Below are positions 59,820 to 64,000 of a stretch of DNA of 64,000 bases, in pieces; positions within the stretch are counted from its first letter, which is position 1, and each line of letters begins with the position of its first letter. Source of the stretch: Adineta ricciae. Lineage: Eukaryota; Rotifera; Eurotatoria; Adinetida; Adinetidae. The notes under the pieces were generated by a model. The model searched no databases. It had not been told where the DNA came from and saw only the letters and a program-made list of their open reading frames with translations. The stretch spans positions 124,001 to 188,000 of the forward strand of contig CAJNOJ010000020.1 of NCBI GenBank assembly GCA_905250025.1, read 5' to 3'. A program made the translations under genes and the position numbers.

Positions 59820-61690
59820 TTACTGGATTGTAACAAGTGCTTCTTCTGACAAATCTTCGGGTATCCATGGTAGCTCATCATCATCAACTTCGTTTGAACA
59901 ATCAGTTGAATTCAAACGAATGAAATGATTATCGTTACGAGCTTTTCGTGCTGGTGTTTCGAATGCTTGTTTGACTTGATCCCTATGTGATAGATAGATA
60001 TATATATATATGAGAAAAAGTTTTCTTGGAAAGAAATCTTTTCTATACCAGAATTGTTTGGACATGAAATAGATGGGTTTGCCGAATGGCAAGCCGTTGA
60101 ATTGAACAGCTGCAGAAATTGTATATGCGCCCATATCTTTCCATAGAACCCAATCTTCAATGTTTAATTTTGGCATTTGAATGGATGTATGAATGCAATC
60201 GAGACCATCGCAAGTTGGTCCCCAGATTGAAGATGTAAATTTTTCGTTGGATTCATTCTATTCACGCGAAATATGCTAATTCATACAAATCTTCGAACGA
60301 AATGTACATACTTGAGGAAGAAAACATGGTTCTGGCACATAATGATCGTAAAGAACGCAATTGAATGAACCATAGACGCCATCATTGATGTAATACATAT
60401 ATTTTGTTTCACCTGATTCTATTTGAAAGTAGCTGAATTGATTTGTCTAGTAGAGAGAGAGCGAACTCACCTGGATCAACCATTTCACGCGAAGCGATGA
60501 CATTCGTTGCTAACGAATAAGCAGACGCAACATAGTATCGTCCTGGTTCAGCGATGATACGGACATTTTCTTCTGTTGGAAAATGTTCGTCGAGTGCTCG
60601 ATTGACAGCAACAGCAATTTCTGCAAAGTATTCCTCGGTGCCTGAATTGCCTGGAAAGCCACCTCCAATATCTAATAGTTTCATATTGAAGCCCAGCTTT
60701 TGTCCGTAATTCATGATGACGCGGGCATTTTGAATAGCGTCAACAAAAGCTTTGCTCGTCATTTGGCCACTACCGCAGTGGAAGCTGAAAACGAAGGATA
60801 AGAAATTTCTTTTCATACGTTCAAAAGCTTGCTTTTACCTGACACCAATAATTTCCATATCAATTTCTTGAGCTCTCTCGAGTAAACGACGTGCTGTATT
60901 CATATCGGCACCAAATTTCATGGAAAATCGGCAAACAGCATTCGAATCATCGGTTACCAGTCGTAAAACGAGTCTACGCACAACAAAATTGAATGATGAA
61001 AAAGCACACATTCACAACTTACTTAGCATTTGGATAAATTTGTTTGATTTTCATTAATTCTTGTTCGTTATCGAATGTCATTGTATCAACGCCGACTTCT
61101 TTTGCATAACGAACATATGAAGATTGTTTACATGGATTAGCATAGATAATACGATCAGCTAGATGAAAACAAGCTTCTCATAATACAAAAAAGATTTCAG
61201 CGTAATTAGAAGAAACTAACCGGATACGCCTAAGTCCATGACTTTCTTTATTTCACCCTAAGCGGAAAAGTGAATCATAAGAAAAACTATCAATTTAATC
61301 GAATGATTTACTTTGCTTGCACAATCGAAGCATGCGCCGAGATTGGCAAGTAATTTGATCACGTTGGTATCATCGTTGCATTTCACGGCTACAGAAAACC
61401 GATTGTGAATAATCAGAGAACGTTTTCTTGGTATAAACTTACCATAGTGTGGTGCAACGCGAGGCATTGAAGTTATCCATCGGATGTGTTTGTTACAAAC
61501 ATCTTCCAGATCGACAGCGAAGAATGGTTCGACTTCATCTGTCTGTTAATGTTAAAAAAAGGAAGTTTTATTCTGGGATTATTTCTGAGAAGTATAAACT
61601 TACCAGAAGTTCGATTTTCTTTTGAATGAATTCTTGAGCAGTGCATTGCTCTGGTGTAATAACTATTGACGAGTTTTTCAAGATATGCAT
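59820..61690 (-). CDS. ODC: Ornithine decarboxylase
   Basis: PLP enzyme making putrescine from ornithine, the first step of polyamine synthesis, in the cytosol. ATG at 61690 ([15 protein letters not shown]...). Then [39 protein letters not shown], whose Lys binds PLP (the AVKC motif is split by an intron); GACFDCASK; a [13 protein letters not shown] block (about 61080); the HCGSGQ motif (about 60780); [32 protein letters not shown]; and [15 protein letters not shown] with the catalytic Cys; then [21 protein letters not shown]. Both the Lys and the Cys are kept, so an active enzyme is more likely than an antizyme inhibitor. The acidic C-terminal tail of about 50 residues ([24 protein letters not shown]) differs from the vertebrate degron. 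Confidence 0.95.
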
Positions 61691-62715
61691 GTTGATTTGT
61701 TGTTGGAAATCGGATTGAATATTGAAAGGCTGTTTGTACTGAGTACGAAGTGTTGAATAACTTGAAGTGGAAAAGACCGTTGTTTAGAAGAAATTTCACG
61801 GAAATGAATGATTTTCTTACATGTTTGAGAAAAGGGAGTTTGTCAGCGATTAGATCCTTGTAGGGATGCTAGCGAAGAGGACCAGGTGTCCAAGGAAACG
61901 CAAGAAATGTTGAAGTTAAACAATCAGATGCAGAAAACCAGAAGTTGTCGGCAATAACGCCCTAAAAACAATTGTAAATTCAATTCATATACGAATTCGA
62001 GCGAATATTGAAGATATCTTACCCGAATAGAGTCGTCCGATCTGTCTTCCTTGAGATTAGTTCTGGGCAATATTTTCGGTTGCTTTAGAAGCGATGAAAA
62101 AACTGATCGCTGACGCGACTAACACTCACAAGCACTCGCAATAGGTAACTGGTGTGTTTTGACGACGATTGTCCGTGCGTTGAGAACGATTTGAAAATGA
62201 AGTGCAACGAGCAAAGTACAGAATCTAGAAATACTCGCCCATGAGAAAAAAATATAATAAAAAAAAAACAAGAGAAAGAGAAAAATCCAAATGACTTGTC
62301 AGCTTGCAAATCTACTCAGCATTTTCGACGCAATAAACGTCCAATAGATATTGCGATATGCTTGTATCCTCAATATTTAGCTTAGGCACTGAGAACGCTT
62401 CGAGAACGAGAAAAGTGCATGTCAATAAAAAAAAATGACGCATATAAAATAGAACGAGCGCAATCGTCTACAATGAAGGAACGAAAAATAAGTGGGGAGA
62501 TGCGGGATCCAATGAAAAATATCTCTCCACTTCTGAGTCAGCCATGAGTCACCATCTCCTTGTCGTTTTCGAAACCGACTCGAAAGAACAAATCCCAATA
62601 CTATTACCAGTGATGTAATTTTCAATCATTATGGTGAAAATCAATCACAATCTTTGCTCAGTGTGTCATTTTGTGATATTTGAAAATTCAATTATAGATA
62701 CCTTTTACTCTACTA
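61691..62715. other. Shared 5' region of ornithine decarboxylase and METTL2-type genes
   Basis: 1.0 kb between two divergent genes. Probably 5' UTR exons/introns of the decarboxylase on the left and both promoters; ORFs are unconvincing. Vertebrate ODC mRNAs have long structured leaders, so upstream control would be looked for here. Confidence 0.5.
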
Positions 62716-63765
62716 ATGGCAGAGTCGAAACGACCTGCCTTTGGTTCGCGACATTTATCTGATGATCGAGATGTTTTCTCGCACAACGCTTGGTAAGACC
62801 TGTTTTTCTAATGAAAATTTCTCGAAACGATTTCTTCGAACATTAAAAGGGATGATGTAGAATGGAGCGAAGAACAAAGTGAACAAGCAAATAGTGTAAT
62901 CGCTAAACAATACGAAAATCGCATGTCAGACAATAAATGGGGTTCGTTAAGATTCCATTTCGAGGTTTGATTATTGCTGTTCGGATCATATAGAAACAAT
63001 AAAATCGGATTTACCCTCTGCTTGGAATCGATTCTACGATATTCACGAGAACAAATTCTTCAAAGATCGCCAATGGTTATTTACCGAATTTCCTGAGTTG
63101 ATCATACCAGAATCCAATCAATCTGTCACTATACTTGAAGTTGGCTGTGGTGTTGGTAACTGCATCTTTCCAATCATTCGCACGAATAATCTAAATCAAC
63201 AATCGAATGTGTTTCTATACTGTTGCGATTATTCTTCGACTGCTATTGATATTTTAAAGCAAAACCCAGAATACAATACAAAGTATTGCCACGCCTTTGT
63301 CTACGATGTGACAAGTTTAAGTCCGCTGCCAATCGAAGAGAACTCATTGGATGTGATCATCATGATCTTTGTCTTAAGTGCGATACATCCATCAAAACAT
63401 GACGAAGTGATAAACAACCTAGTGAAATATCTCAAACCCGGTCGGGGAAAATTCATTTTTCGAGATTATGGTTTATATGATATGTCACAATTACGCTTCA
63501 AGAATGATAAATGCATTGAAAAGAATCTATATGCTAGATCAGATGGAACGTTGACATACTTTTTTCAACAAGGTGAGAGATGAGCTTTGCTTTTGAAATG
63601 TTTCAAACGAAATCGAAGCTAATTTTAGATGAACTCGATCGATTGTTTACACGGAATGGTCTGATCAAGGAGCAAAACATAATCGATCGACGATTACAAG
63701 TGAATCGGTCGAAACAGCTGAAAATGTATCGCATTTGGTTGCAATGCAAATACGTAAAAGCGTGA
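62716..63765 (+). CDS. tRNA N3-methylcytidine methyltransferase (METTL2/METTL8 type)
   Basis: SAM-dependent enzyme that makes m3C at position 32 in tRNAs. Four exons; introns follow HNAW, NKWE and FFQQ. N-terminus [35 protein letters not shown], the hallmark of METTL2/8; then [26 protein letters not shown]; motif [94 protein letters not shown]; and the end [25 protein letters not shown]. The linker present in vertebrate METTL2 between TEFPEL and motif I is much shorter. All SAM-binding motifs are intact. METTL2 or METTL8 (mitochondrial) cannot be separated from sequence alone; no clear mitochondrial leader is seen, so METTL2 is favoured. Confidence 0.95.
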
Positions 63766-64000
63766 CATAATGTTGTTTTTTGTTATGAAAGAAAAATAAA
63801 CGTTGAATTCTGGTTAGAAACACGACGTGGTTTGAGTTGACAACATGAAGTCTGTTGCCATAATTCAAGTAAACAAAAAGTTTGAGTCACATGAATGAAA
63901 ACTGCGATCAAAGTCAAACTGTCATTTACATCACCTGAGCAGCGCGGAAACACCACTCTTCAAATACATACAAATGTAGGCGTATAGACGCGACTTGATT
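63766..64000. other. 3' flank of METTL2-type gene
   Basis: An AATAAA at about 63795 probably marks its polyadenylation site. Nothing else recognised to the end of the window. Confidence 0.6.

Noticed and set aside
1..64000. CRISPR arrays, telomere repeats, retroelement or transposase genes, spliced-leader RNA gene
   Set aside because: Looked for by eye; no regularly spaced direct repeats, no terminal telomere-type arrays, no reverse transcriptase, integrase or transposase motifs and no spliced-leader-like sequence were found.

Overview
The window looks like nuclear DNA of a small, compact-genome invertebrate. It is AT-rich, its protein-coding genes have many short introns (mostly about 45-70 bp, GT-AG), and the products are animal-type: a hedgehog-type Hint domain, a death effector domain, a TRPA1-like channel, SMG8, IFT46, CK1-gamma, tyrosylprotein sulfotransferase. 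A bdelloid rotifer (Adineta/Rotaria-like) fits best, but this is inference from style; I saw no spliced-leader gene or telomere repeat that would prove it.

Layout. 1-4556 (-): most of a P-glycoprotein-type ABC transporter, its last domain lying off the left edge. 4557-8057: gene-free, with a cluster of nested hairpins (4809-5198) and a 78-bp CCCTG-rich minisatellite (about 7042-7250). 8058-12571 (+): two unusual membrane proteins in tandem, a mucin-like/Cys-rich/Hint protein and a DED-TM-coiled coil-jacalin protein. 12828-14066 (-): tyrosylprotein sulfotransferase. 15133-17638 (-): SGSM-type RUN/TBC RabGAP carrying an N exactly where half of the TBC domain is missing. 19292-20710 (-): rhodopsin-like GPCR. 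20711-25566: gene desert with microsatellites.

25567-31987 (-) is a dense block: a secreted protein with 11-residue repeats, a lumenal JmjC-like protein, a UPF0390/LYDG10-like basic protein and SMG8; the last two are 83 bp apart and may be co-transcribed. 32528-35596 (-): syndapin/PACSIN. 37399-38088 (+): mitochondrial pyruvate carrier 1 with a 4-nt and a 16-nt exon. 38449-39239 (-): myeloid leukemia factor. 41114-41963 (+): two small coiled-coil paralogues. 42107-45458 (-): a short unknown protein and a filamin-repeat protein. 46853-46924 (-): tRNA-Asp(GTC). 47839-51797 (-): TRPA1-like channel. 52267-52665 (-): small membrane protein. 53563-54342 (-): NAC-beta/BTF3. 54620-56327 (-): casein kinase 1 gamma. 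56944-58803 (-): IFT46. 59820-61690 (-): ornithine decarboxylase. 62716-63765 (+): METTL2/8-type tRNA m3C methyltransferase.

Most genes are unrelated housekeeping or signalling genes, so the window is not a pathway cluster. The accessory-looking part is 8.0-12.6 kb, where two single-copy mosaic membrane proteins sit head-to-tail. The strongest candidate for something undescribed is the DED-transmembrane-lectin protein, which by architecture could couple extracellular glycan recognition directly to death-effector signalling. Exon boundaries were worked out by eye from splice signals and preserved reading frame; none was checked against transcripts.
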